A DNA stretch of 64,000 nt from Flectonema sp. DT1601 (taxonomy: Eukaryota > Euglenozoa > Diplonemea > Diplonemida > Diplonemidae). Below are positions 32,360 to 42,270 of the stretch, in pieces (positions within the stretch are counted from its first letter, which is position 1; each line of letters opens with the position of its first letter). The notes beneath the pieces are model-generated. The model was given only the letters and a program-made list of their open reading frames with translations. It searched no databases and had not been told where the DNA came from. Location: assembly GCA_964019425.1 (NCBI GenBank), contig OZ025832.1, forward strand, positions 124,001 through 188,000, written 5' to 3'. Position numbers and translations under genes: made by a program.

Positions 32360-32538
32360 GGGGGGGAGCATCAAATAATACCACATTAAAGTACATATCT
32401 AGGTTAATTAGCTTACGACAGCGGTGTAGCTACCAAGACAAGTTCCGTAAAAAAGGGGAGAGTTTTTTTTTTTTTTTTTTTGCAGGGAAGAAAAAAAAAA
32501 AAAAAAAAGAAAAACTTAGCCAGAACGAAAATTGACAA

Positions 32539-34956
32539 TCACGAACAAAACTCAATGTGGGTTCCACTGTACCATTCGCATAATAAGATAGCGGTGTTGT
32601 TAAGAAGTGTTGTGGAAACATGATCAGAAATTAGAACATTATTTGGTATTTTTAATTGACTTTCAGAGACAGACCCGAATACGAAGATACCACCAGTTGA
32701 AAGAGGGTCTAACGACGATAATAAATCGAAAATTCCATCTGTCAAAACAGAAGACAACGCAAACACAATAGTAATTGACGGACGATTACAATTATTGTTG
32801 TTACTATTCCGAAGCAATGTCGATATGAGATTTTCCAATGTCTGAACATCAGGATCAACCCATTCACATCCAACTCCGATAAACGGCTTCCAAGCACTCG
32901 TAACCTCATTTGATATGTCACATAAAGAACTCCATGAGACTGGTTTTATAGATGTGTGTGAAATTACATCCTGAATACTAGGAATATTATCTAACTGAGT
33001 GTAGATGATTTCACATTGTCCACAACAGGGTAATTCGACGCTGCTGACTCCACTTCGTGAGACTACAGTAAAAGCCTCATCATCATTCTTACAGCGAAGT
33101 TCCCACACTAAATTATCCAAACAACAAACAGTAAACGTCATTGGTAACAATCCTGATTTCGTAGCAGACAGAGTTTGAGACATGTCTCTAACAGTGACTT
33201 CAATAGGACAATTTAATTTACTGCAACATTTATTTATCGACAATGCATACTGTTTTAATGGTTTAATGACCGATGTCATCTGTACATCATGAACAACAAT
33301 ATCAGAACTTGCAATCAACGCTGGTACAGTAAGAGTTGTGTTTGGAACTGCAGGAAGTTGAAATGTGAGAAGTCTTCTCGCATCGAAATGAAGACGCAAT
33401 GCAGGAATAGTGCAAGGAAGACTGGCATTGCAGCATTGTTGAGTATCGTACGTGGCTCCTATAACATCGAGTTCTGGAATGTTGTGTTCACATGATGAAT
33501 ATTCACAAATTGATGAAAGTTGTTTAAGAAGGAATCGTCTATTAGTTTCAGGAAGATGAATACCTTTATCAATTTCTGGGAATAAAAGATAATTCGGACT
33601 CGATTGATCCAATAAAACTACTTTTACGGGATCCCTCAACTCATTATTGACTGAATACAAGATGGTCCCACTACCTGTTCCGCCCGACATTAATGTCACC
33701 ATGTCACCGTCAGTGTCCTTGAATCGTATCCTTTTATCTTCTAATTTAAGTGATTTCTTACTACAATTCGCAGTGCTTGATAGTGTGATTATTAATTTCA
33801 TGTCAGAACTGAATTTCTTGTGACATATGTCTTTACATGCTCGATCAAGTTCATGTTTCGGCAAGATTATTTCTGAAAAACCATCGTCGTTAAAATCTTC
33901 ATGAAACATGGTATTGATGCAGCAGCGGAATAGTTCTGGTTCACCTCCGATTTTCTTAGCTGATTTAAAAACTATTTTTACATCTCCCTGAACTAATACG
34001 CCTCTGTCGTCAAAACCGTATGAGGATCTTCCTTCTAAGTCCCAAGTTAGATTGTTGTTGGAGTCTGGTTGGGGAAGAGATTTCCAATGTCGCTTTGAAT
34101 TAAATATAACTTTTGTTCCGGCACCGAGTGTGCTTGGTACTCTTATTTTGAATGTGTTTATACCGCAGTTGGAAGAACCTTGAATTTGAATTTTGTGGAT
34201 TCGGACTCTTTTAGCAGTTTTTCTAGGTATTGAAAGCGAAGATTCGAAGTAACGAATATAACGTAACTGAGATGGGATGTTGACGGCGACGTTGTCGTTT
34301 GTTCTCTTGCTTGCGAATAGTGCTATGGCACTGTCAGCGTTGGGACACATTCCTGGAAAATGAGACAGTAACAGACAGCAGATCATTACTCCTGTTCTGC
34401 TTTTACCTGCCTTGCAATGAACTGCAATAACATTTTTACTATTTTTATCTAAATAAGTCGAAGCATCGTTAACGAATGATTGAATGAGTGAGAACGGCAT
34501 TGGAGGATGATGGTCCTCAAACGGATAAACTGCCCAATTCCCAGCAAACCGTTTCCTAGAATCATACTTACGTTCACTACATAAGTTGTAAACTCGACAG
34601 TACAAACCGTGTTTTGATTCTAAAAAGGCCTCAACTTGATCAATCGGATTTCTATAAAACGATTCAGTTCCACAACTAGGAAACCCCATTGCCAATATCC
34701 TTGATGTTATATAGCTCAGATCAAGATCTACTTCTCCTTCTTTAAAACGAGTCTTTTGCTGTGACACAAGTCCTCGCATCAGCCCCGCGATTGATCCTCC
34801 CGGAGCGCTATTAAGTCTTTCTATTGCTGGTGGTCGGTTCCATTCATCTTCGGTGCTGTCACCTTCATCAGCAGGAGACATTACAATATTTATATCTTTA
34901 CATCCCTCTTCTCGTTCTTGTAGAATCTTTATCTTCAGATCAATAAGACACGCCAT
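32539..34956 (-). CDS. PTEN: PTEN-type phosphoinositide 3-phosphatase with long C-terminal extension
   Basis: 805 residues, single exon. Residues about 65-240 are a PTEN phosphatase domain: DLDLSYITSRILAMGFPS, the aspartate of YPFEDHHPP (D147), and the P-loop HCKAGKSRTG (180-189, Cys181 and Arg187), matching PTEN HCKAGKGRTG except Ser for Gly at 186. IPSQLRYIRYFES (227-239) matches the PTEN TI-loop region. Residues about 245-400 fit a C2 domain. The family removes the 3-phosphate of PIP3 and opposes PI3-kinase signalling. Residues about 400-805 have no counterpart I recognise in PTEN, about twice human length. A T-rich acceptor (ACTTATTTCAG) lies 14 nt before the ATG. Confidence 0.93.
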   Translation of the reverse strand: MACLIDLKIKILQEREEGCKDINIVMSPADEGDSTEDEWNRPPAIERLNSAPGGSIAGLMRGLVSQQKTRFKEGEVDLDLSYITSRILAMGFPSCGTESFYRNPIDQVEAFLESKHGLYCRVYNLCSERKYDSRKRFAGNWAVYPFEDHHPPMPFSLIQSFVNDASTYLDKNSKNVIAVHCKAGKSRTGVMICCLLLSHFPGMCPNADSAIALFASKRTNDNVAVNIPSQLRYIRYFESSLSIPRKTAKRVRIHKIQIQGSSNCGINTFKIRVPSTLGAGTKVIFNSKRHWKSLPQPDSNNNLTWDLEGRSSYGFDDRGVLVQGDVKIVFKSAKKIGGEPELFRCCINTMFHEDFNDDGFSEIILPKHELDRACKDICHKKFSSDMKLIITLSSTANCSKKSLKLEDKRIRFKDTDGDMVTLMSGGTGSGTILYSVNNELRDPVKVVLLDQSSPNYLLFPEIDKGIHLPETNRRFLLKQLSSICEYSSCEHNIPELDVIGATYDTQQCCNASLPCTIPALRLHFDARRLLTFQLPAVPNTTLTVPALIASSDIVVHDVQMTSVIKPLKQYALSINKCCSKLNCPIEVTVRDMSQTLSATKSGLLPMTFTVCCLDNLVWELRCKNDDEAFTVVSRSGVSSVELPCCGQCEIIYTQLDNIPSIQDVISHTSIKPVSWSSLCDISNEVTSAWKPFIGVGCEWVDPDVQTLENLISTLLRNSNNNNCNRPSITIVFALSSVLTDGIFDLLSSLDPLSTGGIFVFGSVSESQLKIPNNVLISDHVSTTLLNNTAILLCEWYSGTHIEFCS

Positions 34957-35295
34957 GTTATTGGAGTGCTGAAATAAGTATAAATATAATCCCGGAGAGG
35001 GAATCGATGATGATCGTTTTTTATATTAAAAAAAAAAAAAAAAAAAAAAAGAATTTTCATATTGTTTTTCCCCCCTCTGTGAGAATAAGATAACAGAAAT
35101 GATATTTTTATTCCAACAAGGTTTTTTTTTTTTTTCCCTTATTCCTTTTTTTTTTTTTTTTTTTTTTTGCTCATTTCCTTTTACTCATAATTTAGAGGAG
35201 AACAGGAAAGAACTCAAAAAAAAATGAAAAAAATCGAGAAAGACCAACAACGAAAAGTAATGGTACCTGGATACCAACGCAACCGTACCGTAATT
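34957..35295. other. Spacer between RPS16 and PTEN
   Basis: Contains the PTEN acceptor at its left side and T or A runs of 12-21 nt near 35030, 35120 and 35150. Otherwise I see nothing recognisable. Confidence 0.6.
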
Positions 35296-35430
35296 TTAAC
35301 GGTACGACTTGGCGTATCTGCTTCTGGCTCCAGATCCTCCGAACTTCTTGGCTTCGGCTCTACGTGGGTCGGCAATCAAAAGACATCTGTCATAGGCAAG
35401 GTATGAGTCCTTGATGGCCTGCTTAGTCTG

Positions 35431-35462
<32 letters not shown>

Positions 35463-35934
35463 CATAATTATTTTTGATGACAAAAGAAGGAGATGACATA
35501 CTGGCTCATCAACGAACTTCTGGTTGTATGAAACGATAGCCTTTGCCATGGCCTGTCTGATGGCGAAGATCTGACTGGTGTGACCTCCTCCTCTCACTCT
35601 GAGTCTCATGTCAACCTTTCTGAACTTGTCTGGTTTTTTTTTGATATTTTTAAATTGTTTCATTTGAATAGTTTATATAAAGAACACAAACCCTTTCCGG
35701 CGAGGAGGACAGGCTCCTGGAGCTTGAGTCTAAGACCTTCAGGCTTGATGTTCATGAGAGGTACACCGTTAACTCTGATCATTCCCTTACCTGTTTTTAT
35801 GTTGTTGTTTTAGTAGTTTATAATCAAACATATTCATTCAACAACAATCAATGCATACCAGTCTGACAGGTGACAACGGCAACAGCGTGCTTCTTCTTTC
35901 CGTAGGTCTGAACCTTCTGTACGGTCTTAGTCAT
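35296..35934 (-). CDS. RPS16: 40S ribosomal protein S16 (uS9), four exons
   Basis: Exons on the minus strand: 35859-35934, 35692-35790, 35502-35629 and 35296-35427. Joined they give 144 residues, close to the usual 146. Start [20 protein letters not shown]; the middle reads [20 protein letters not shown]; the end is the conserved [14 protein letters not shown] of uS9. Introns are 68, 62 and 74 nt, starting GTATGC, GTTTGT and GTATGT and ending ACAG, CCAG and ACAG, with A-rich 3' ends (a run of about 24 A in the third). Codon choice is biased (GCC, AAG, ATC), as expected for high expression. The 5' end is partly duplicated upstream at 36202. Confidence 0.96.
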
Positions 35935-36201
35935 GTTGTGAGGTTTGTTGTTGATCGATCAGTCTGATAAAGTAAATTTAGATGAATAATTATTTATTTA
36001 TTTTGAAAATCCTAAAACTTGTACATCATGGTAAGCTTACAGGGTATCATTCATTCGATAACACACAACCGTAAAGAATCCCTCAGGCGTGAAGGGACGT
36101 TGTGACCATCAGTATTCGTGTCAACACCTATTTTCGCCAAGAGAAGGCGCATGCCACAGGGGGGAAACCAAATAAAATAAAATAAAGTCAGTCATGGAAT
36201 A

Positions 36202-36265
36202 CAGTCATGTGGTGAGGTTTGTTGTTGATCGATCAGTCTGATAAAATAAAATGAGATGAATAATT
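36202..36265 (-). repeat. Partial duplicate of the RPS16 5' end
   Basis: Matches 35929-35992: the start codon, the leader, the presumed acceptor (TATCAG then ACTGATCGATC) and about 25 bp upstream. The ATG is present but not followed by S16 coding sequence. It lies about 270 bp upstream of the real gene. Confidence 0.8.
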
Positions 36266-36351
36266 AAAACACAAATAAGACATTATAATAATTTAATATT
36301 GTAGTTTAATTTGTCATCGTAGAAACGAAGAGGATGAGAGGGGGAAATTAT

Positions 36352-36708
36352 TTAATTAAGTTTTAAAGTGTCAGGGTTAATGTTGTATCTCTTTATACAG
36401 ATCTCCTTCAGATCTTTAAATTGTTTTTCGACATCACGGCGTTCGATGTGTTCCTTGTGAAGAGTGTTCTCCAGATCTTGAATCTTCTCTCTGACTTCCC
36501 TCACGGAAGACGCACTACTGCAAATGCTTGTTGCCGAAGACTCACTTCTAATAGAGTCACACCCAAACTCTTCGTGCGTTATAGGATTTCTAGCCCTCTG
36601 ACCATAGTTTCCCAGCTCTTTATTTTTATGAAACTGCAGGGCGTAGCACAATTCTTTTCCTATTCTCTGATCCCATGCTCTGCTGCCATACGGATCTGAG
36701 TGTTCCAT
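36352..36708 (-). CDS. Small coiled-coil protein of unknown function
   Basis: 118 residues from ATG at 36708, about 10 nt after the acceptor TTGCTTTATAG. Residues 1-45 are polar with aromatic residues (DPYGSRAWDQRIGKELCYAL). A Ser-rich stretch (SSATSICSSASS) follows. Residues about 70-105 form a charged heptad helix (VREKIQDLENTLHKEHIERR), a likely coiled coil. No membrane segment. Family not recognised; the codon use and acceptor make it a convincing gene. Confidence 0.75.
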   Translation of the reverse strand: MEHSDPYGSRAWDQRIGKELCYALQFHKNKELGNYGQRARNPITHEEFGCDSIRSESSATSICSSASSVREVREKIQDLENTLHKEHIERRDVEKQFKDLKEICIKRYNINPDTLKLN

Positions 36709-37061
36709 GAAATGTGTAATCTATAAAGCAATATTAAATAAATATTAAAAAAATAACACGTCAACTAGTTTTTTTTTTTTTTTTTTTAGAAATAGACAAC
36801 GGAAAGAACAAAAAAAAAAAAAAAACTGGCTAACGATATCTACATACCAACGAGAACAATACAAATAATAATGGGGAAGCAGAAAGGGAGGGGGGAAAAA
36901 AAAAAAAAAAAAAAACGGTACAATTTATTTTAATACATAAGGGGGAAGAACAACTTCCGTAGTGTCTTTCTAATACAGATTACTATTCGATAACAAACAG
37001 ATAACCCTCCCCCAAAGATAGGTGGCTACTAAACCACTATGAAGCTCTACATTATAAATAT
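36709..37061. other. Short spacer with homopolymer runs
   Basis: Contains the acceptor of the small coiled-coil gene on its left, then T and A runs near 36770, 36810 and 36895, and the likely 3' untranslated region of the long coiled-coil gene. Nothing else seen. Confidence 0.55.
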
Positions 37062-39143
37062 TCAAAGAGGTCCGCTACGATGAGAACCAGACGTTGAAGG
37101 AGGTTGATGAGACCTACCAGTTGGAGTCTGATGCTCAACAAGAAGTCGAAGAGCATCCATGTCAGATCTTAGATCATGAAGTTCTCTATCTTTAGTTGTT
37201 AATTGAGCTGCAAGACTCTGAACATAAACTCTAGTAGCAGCATCAGACCCCTTATCACCCGTACTACTACTTGGTGCTACAGTACTTTGTAATGACTTGT
37301 GTGGTGTAACTGGCTCTGGAGGTGCTAATTGATATTGAGTTAGGGAGCTTACTTGGAGTTGTAAGTCTTCACATTTTGCTTCTAATGACAGTCTGGCACG
37401 TTCTTGTTCTAGTCGTTGTTGTTGTTCTTTTTGTTTTTCTGCTCCTCGTTGATGGAGTTCAGTTTCCAAAGCCTGTCTCTCTCTGGTGAATAAGCTTTGC
37501 TGATCTTGCAAGTTTTGTTGCAATCGCTGCCGCTCTCTATCAATATGAAGGTTATCGTCAGTTGCATGTCGAACAGCTATTCCAAGACCATCACGTTGTC
37601 TTTCTGTTTCAAGACGAATCTGCTCATGTTCTCTATTACGAAGTTGATATGATAGAAGTTGTTGTTTTACACTTCTCAATTCATCTGTGATGATGCTACG
37701 TTCTGTTTTGTTTGTTTCTTCTGCTTTCTTTAGTTTTTTTATCTCAGATCTAGCTTCCTTTCGTTCATCTTTCAGACTTTCTATAGCAGTAAGGACCTTA
37801 TCTTGTTCTTTTATTATCGATTCAAGTTTTTGTCTAGTGCTGGTGTGTCTTCTTTCTTCCCTGGCGCATTGTTTTTTTAAAGATGAGGTTTGATCGTTTG
37901 ACTGTTGGAGATCTGTTCTAAGCTTTTCGTTAGCTCTGAAGAGGCCTGAATCATCTGCTTGTTTGTGAAGTCGATTAGCAGCTGCTATTGATTGCAGCTG
38001 TTTAATCCTATCTTGGGCATCTCGCAATTCATCTCTGGAACGTTCTATATCGGAATCATGGTTTCGAACATCTCGGATGACTCTTTCAAGTTCAGCACTC
38101 TTTTCATGTAGTTCTTGTTTATATCTTTCCGCTTCTTCACTTTTCGCCATCAAATTATCAATTGCTCCTCTTCCAGATGATCCTCCTTGTTGATTTTCAT
38201 AGTGGTGTAATTGATTTCTTAAGTATAAGATTTCACCGTTGAGGTGATTTAACGTCTCGTAATCTGCAGCAGGTGCTTGCGGAGATACCGGCATTGCAAT
38301 TGGAACTGTCTGAATGATCGGAGGCTCTCTTTGAGGTGTATGCATCATACTTTGCTGACCACGTAAGGACTCTTTTAGACTTTTAATTTCATTTCTCAGT
38401 TCTTCAATAACATTTTTATCATGGAGAGAAGTCTCAGCAGGAGGTGCTGAAATCACTGTATTTGGATGTAGTACATTTTCAGTCCTTTCTCTCTCAACCT
38501 GAACAGCCTCACGCAATACTTGTATTTCAGATTCTTGAGAGAGATATTTTCGCTCCATTTCATTAAGTTCGATTCCCGATATGCGCAATTCTTCTTCGAT
38601 TTGAACTTTTTCTCGACTGCAAGTTATGAGTGATGCAGACAGTCCTTCCATCTCTTTTTTAGCAGGTTCTGGAATCGATAACGACATGTTTTCTTTGTCT
38701 CTCTGCCATGCCTCTCTCGACGTATTAAATTCAGTCCTCTCTTGGCTAAAGAGCATTCGTTGTTGGTACAGGACTTGATTGAGACGTTTGTTTTCTGCTT
38801 GTGCGTCTTCTAGGGCTTTAGTAGTGTTGGTTAGGTTCATTTTTGTTTCACGAAATTCAAGCAGAAGAGTCCTTGCACGTTCTCGTGCAGCAAGTTCTGT
38901 TGAATTTGTTTCACCAGTGATATCTGATTCTAATCCTCCTCCTCCTCCCATCATCATCCCCATTGGGTGGTGATGGTGATGGTGATGGTGATGCGGATGA
39001 AACATTCCAGGACCCATTCCTGGTGGTTGATACCTACCCATCATGCCATATCCACCTTGTCCTTTGTCATCATCGGTTGTGTCTGTTTCATAACTGCTGC
39101 TGGTTTCTTCACTTGTACTGCTAGCAGAATTACCCCTAGGCAT
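37062..39143 (-). CDS. Long coiled-coil protein with histidine-rich N-terminus
   Basis: 693 residues, single exon. Residues 1-75 are low complexity: Ser/Thr/Glu-rich, then Gly/Met/Pro-rich with nine consecutive His (about 52-60), then GMMMGGGGG. From about residue 85 to 640 the chain is almost continuous charged heptad sequence (EELRISGIELNEMERKYLSQ, LRTDLQQSNDQTSSLKKQCA), broken by a Pro-rich gap near 265-295. The Ser/Pro-rich tail ends SGSHRSGPL. A structural or cytoskeletal/flagellar role is plausible but only inferred. The ATG follows a T-rich acceptor (TTTTTCCCATTAG) within about 20 nt. Confidence 0.85.
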   Translation of the reverse strand: MPRGNSASSTSEETSSSYETDTTDDDKGQGGYGMMGRYQPPGMGPGMFHPHHHHHHHHHPMGMMMGGGGGLESDITGETNSTELAARERARTLLLEFRETKMNLTNTTKALEDAQAENKRLNQVLYQQRMLFSQERTEFNTSREAWQRDKENMSLSIPEPAKKEMEGLSASLITCSREKVQIEEELRISGIELNEMERKYLSQESEIQVLREAVQVERERTENVLHPNTVISAPPAETSLHDKNVIEELRNEIKSLKESLRGQQSMMHTPQREPPIIQTVPIAMPVSPQAPAADYETLNHLNGEILYLRNQLHHYENQQGGSSGRGAIDNLMAKSEEAERYKQELHEKSAELERVIRDVRNHDSDIERSRDELRDAQDRIKQLQSIAAANRLHKQADDSGLFRANEKLRTDLQQSNDQTSSLKKQCAREERRHTSTRQKLESIIKEQDKVLTAIESLKDERKEARSEIKKLKKAEETNKTERSIITDELRSVKQQLLSYQLRNREHEQIRLETERQRDGLGIAVRHATDDNLHIDRERQRLQQNLQDQQSLFTRERQALETELHQRGAEKQKEQQQRLEQERARLSLEAKCEDLQLQVSSLTQYQLAPPEPVTPHKSLQSTVAPSSSTGDKGSDAATRVYVQSLAAQLTTKDRELHDLRSDMDALRLLVEHQTPTGRSHQPPSTSGSHRSGPL

Positions 39144-40051
39144 CTTTTATACCTCTGCTAATGGGAAAAAAAAAAAAAAATTTAGTTAACAAAAGTTTTT
39201 CAAAAAAAAAAAAAAAAAAACAGAGTTTGAGTCCAAACATAATAAAGGCATACCAGCGGTAGCAAGGCTAGGGGTAAGATCGAGACAAAAAATAGAGTGG
39301 AATGTCGTGAAATAATCGTTACTGAAATTCAAGTTCAGATTTTCTGTACAAGTTAATATCAATACGATCATAAGAAGCCAGACATAAGAAACGGATCACT
39401 GCAGGGATCAACCTGGAAAATAGTCACCTAGAAACGGGAGTTCCTCTCGTACTACCTCGTATTGCTGCCGACGAGGGGGTCTCACGACGAACTTAACAAG
39501 TGTCTCCACAGTAAAACTAAGAAAAGCATCATAATGATAAGTTATCAGAAGCTAGGAAACGGCACAACATAATTTTCGGAAATAAATTTTTCAGCGGCGA
39601 AGAAATACGACCACGACATGCAAGAGAGAGTCCTATGCTATCAGGGAACTTCCCACTCGAAAAAAAAAAAAAAAAAAAACTAACAAGAAACTGTTACTTA
39701 GAGCTAGGGCTTATTGAAACAACAGAAAAGAGGAAAGTAGAAATATTTCTATATCATCACTACGATAAAAAAAGCTCATTAACTGAACCGAAGTTAAGCC
39801 GAGCCAGTTTCCTACGTTTCATTGGAGTGATAGAATTGGATGCAATAATTTTTCAGTTGCCCCCCAAAAAAAAAAAAAAAAAAATAGAGTGAAAAGGAAC
39901 AAGTGTAATGCTGCTTCCTAAAATGTTTAATCTATATTTTTTGAGTAGTTATATAGTTGTGTGATAAAAAAGATTATCATCTTTCGTGTTTTATCAAAAA
40001 TATTTTAGCGTTTATGAGAAATATTTAAAAAAAAAAAGTGTTTTGCTAAGG
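39144..40051. other. Spacer holding an rRNA-like fragment
   Basis: Apart from the LSU-rRNA-like stretch (listed separately) it holds A runs at 39164, 39200, 39660 and 39865 and the likely 3' untranslated region of the first PP1 gene. The plus-strand ORF at 39635 is built from A-tracts and is not credible. Confidence 0.55.
39400..39500 (-). ncRNA. LSU-rRNA-like fragment with sarcin-ricin-loop motif
   Basis: Read on the minus strand, CGTCGTGAGAC (39479-39489) is followed by AGTACGAGAGGAAC (39440-39453). These are the two most conserved motifs of the 3' domain of large-subunit rRNA, in the right order and orientation; the second is the sarcin-ricin loop. A further AGGTTGATCC lies at 39405-39414. 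The spacing between the first two motifs is about 25 nt, shorter than in ordinary nuclear 28S. Euglenozoan LSU rRNA is naturally fragmented, so this could be a small LSU piece, a displaced copy or a pseudogene. Confidence 0.45.
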
Positions 40052-41040
40052 CTAGATATGTCTAGTTCTTTTTACCTGGGGTTTCAGTATTTGAAATGAA
40101 CACATCAGAGTCTCGTCAATTGCCATGACAGCCGCAGCGTTGTCGAATTCACCGCAGTAATTCGGAGCTGAAAAGAGTGTCACCAGAGTTCTATTTGCGA
40201 AGAATTGGTAGCCATCTTCAACAACTTGGTGAGCTCTGCAGATCAAATCTAGGTTAAAAGTTGTAAGAAAACGTTCAACTACCTTGGCTCCGAAAGTGTA
40301 CGAGATTCCTCTGCCTCCGCTCTCTGCCCATCTGTTTTTTTTTTTTTTTTTTTTTTTTTAAACACAAGCTGGACTTATAAAGAAATAGCAACATACTCAT
40401 CAGCATCTTCATCAGGATCAGACCAAAGAAGGTCACAGATAAGGCCACTGTCAGGTACGTCAGTTGGGCGAGTGATGTTACGGATTTGATCAAAGTGTTT
40501 TAGATCAGGTGACAGTCCGCCATGAGCACAGAAAATCTTGTCGTCGATAATAGCTGAGATAGGAAGGCAGTTAAAGCAATCTGTGAACAATTTCCATAAT
40601 TTTATATTATACATCCTTTTACATTCGTCATAAAATCCGTATATCCTATTGATCGACGCACACTCATGATTCCCCCTCAGAAGAAAGAAATTCTCCGGAT
40701 ACTTAATCTTGTAAGCAAGCAACAAACAAATAGTTTCAATCGATTTCTGTCCTCTGTCAACGTAGTCACCTAAAAATAAATAATTCGCATCAGGTGGGAA
40801 TCCTCCATGATTAAATAGTCTTAGTAGGTCTTGATACTGTCCGTGAGTATCTCCACATATTTTAATAGGTGCTTCAAGTTCTAATAGTGAAGACTGACTC
40901 ATAAAGATCTCTCTTGATCTTCTTGTTAACGCTCTAATCTCTTCTTCAGATAATATCTTTCCAGTTCTAGTCATCGTCTTTCCTCTGCAGGAGAGGAGTT
41001 TTTCAATTATGACATCAACGTCGACTGTGGTAGCAGTCAT
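40052..41040 (-). CDS. PP1-type serine/threonine phosphatase catalytic subunit, copy 1 (two exons)
   Basis: Exons 40397-41040 and 40052-40331 join to 307 residues. Metal-binding motifs of the PPP family are present: GDTHGQ (PP1 usually GDIHG), GDYVDRG, LLRGNHE and the later HGG and RAHQ. The line [20 protein letters not shown] and the C-terminal [11 protein letters not shown] place it with PP1. The 65-nt intron starts GTATGT and ends in a run of about 23 A followed by CAG. The product ends [11 protein letters not shown]. Class: metal-dependent dephosphorylation of Ser/Thr with targeting subunits. A tandem paralogue lies 204 bp upstream. Acceptor TGTATCTCACAG precedes the ATG by about 16 nt. 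Confidence 0.93.
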
Positions 41041-41244
41041 TTTTGATTATGTTTTCTGTGAGATACAAAATAAATAAATAAAACCTCCCCCTGAGACAAG
41101 TACATGACGAGAGCCAAGATGGTAACAAGTTAACTTCAACACGATAAGGCTAGGGACAAGTTCAAGACTCGACATGACGATAGTTAATCTGGTGTAGAAT
41201 CTCGTAGCAGACCTAATTTGATGACTAGAAAGCCAACAGGCAAC

Positions 41245-42270
41245 TCATCGAAGGTTCCTATTAGGAGTCGTTAACAATAAACTTGCTGCTCTGTTTATCT
41301 TTAAAAGCTTCGGTTTCAGTATTTGAAATGAACACATCAGAGTCTCGTCAACTGTCATAACAGCCGCAGCGTTGTCGAATTCACCGCAGTAATTCGGAGC
41401 TGAAAAGAGTGTCACCAGAGTTCTATTTGCGAAGAATTGGTAGCCATCTTCAACAACTTGGTGAGCTCTGCAGATCAAATCTATGTTAAAAGTTGTAAGA
41501 AAATCTTCGACTGCCTTGGCTCCGAAAGAGAATGTGGCCCGTCCGTCACCCCACCTGTTTTTTTTTTTTTTTTTTCCTCTTTTTTTTCTTGTTTATAAAC
41601 TTCATTTCAAATCTTCAGGCACATACACACTAACAGTCTCATCCGGGTCAGCCCAAAGAAGGTCACAGATAAGGCCACTGTCAGGTACGTCAGTTGGGCG
41701 AGTGATGTTGCGGATTTGATCAAAGTGTTTCAGATCAGGTGACAGTCCGCCATGAACGCAAAATATTCTCTCTCCAATAATAGCTGAGATAGGAAGGCAG
41801 TTAAAGCAATCTGTGAACCCCTTCCACAATTTTAAATTATACCTAGTCTTACATTCGTCATAAAATCCGTATATTCTACTGATTGATGCACACTCATGAT
41901 TCCCCCTCAGAAGAAAGAAATTTTCCGGATACTTAATTTTGTAAGCAAACAACAAACAAATAGTTTCAATCGATCTCTGTCCTCTATCAACGTAGTCACC
42001 TAAAAATAAATAATTCGCATCAGGTGGGAATCCTCCATGATTAAATAGTCTTAGTAGGTCTTGATACTGTCCGTGAGTATCTCCACATATTTTAATAGGT
42101 GCTTCAAGTTCTAATAGTGAAGACTGACTCATAAAGATCTCTCTTGATCTTCTTGTTAACGCTCTAATCTCTTCTTCAGATAATATCCTTTCAGTTCTAG
42201 TCATCGTCTTTCCTCTGCAGGAGAGGAGCTTTTCAATTACGACATCAACGTCGACTGTGGTAGTAGTCAT
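41245..42270 (-). CDS. PP1-type serine/threonine phosphatase catalytic subunit, copy 2 (two exons)
   Basis: Exons 41627-42270 and 41245-41554 join to 317 residues; exon 1 has the same 644-nt length as copy 1. An upstream in-frame extension crosses the acceptor TTTTGTTTTCAACAG at 42282, so [14 protein letters not shown] at 42270 is preferred. Catalytic motifs are intact ([27 protein letters not shown]). The intron (72 nt) starts GTATGT and ends in an A run plus CAG. Relative to copy 1, the intron-proximal loop differs ([13 protein letters not shown] against [16 protein letters not shown]) and the tail differs ([13 protein letters not shown]). Exon 1 is otherwise very similar, indicating recent duplication or conversion. 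Confidence 0.93.

Larger units (their letters stand above)
30477..32538. other. Repeat-rich spacer between importin and PTEN
   Basis: About 2 kb without a recognisable gene. It holds a family-B element with a 32-bp duplication, a family-C element bracketed by 205-209-bp direct repeats, and long A or T runs around 30960, 31030, 31120, 31280, 31470 and 32465. Confidence 0.6.
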
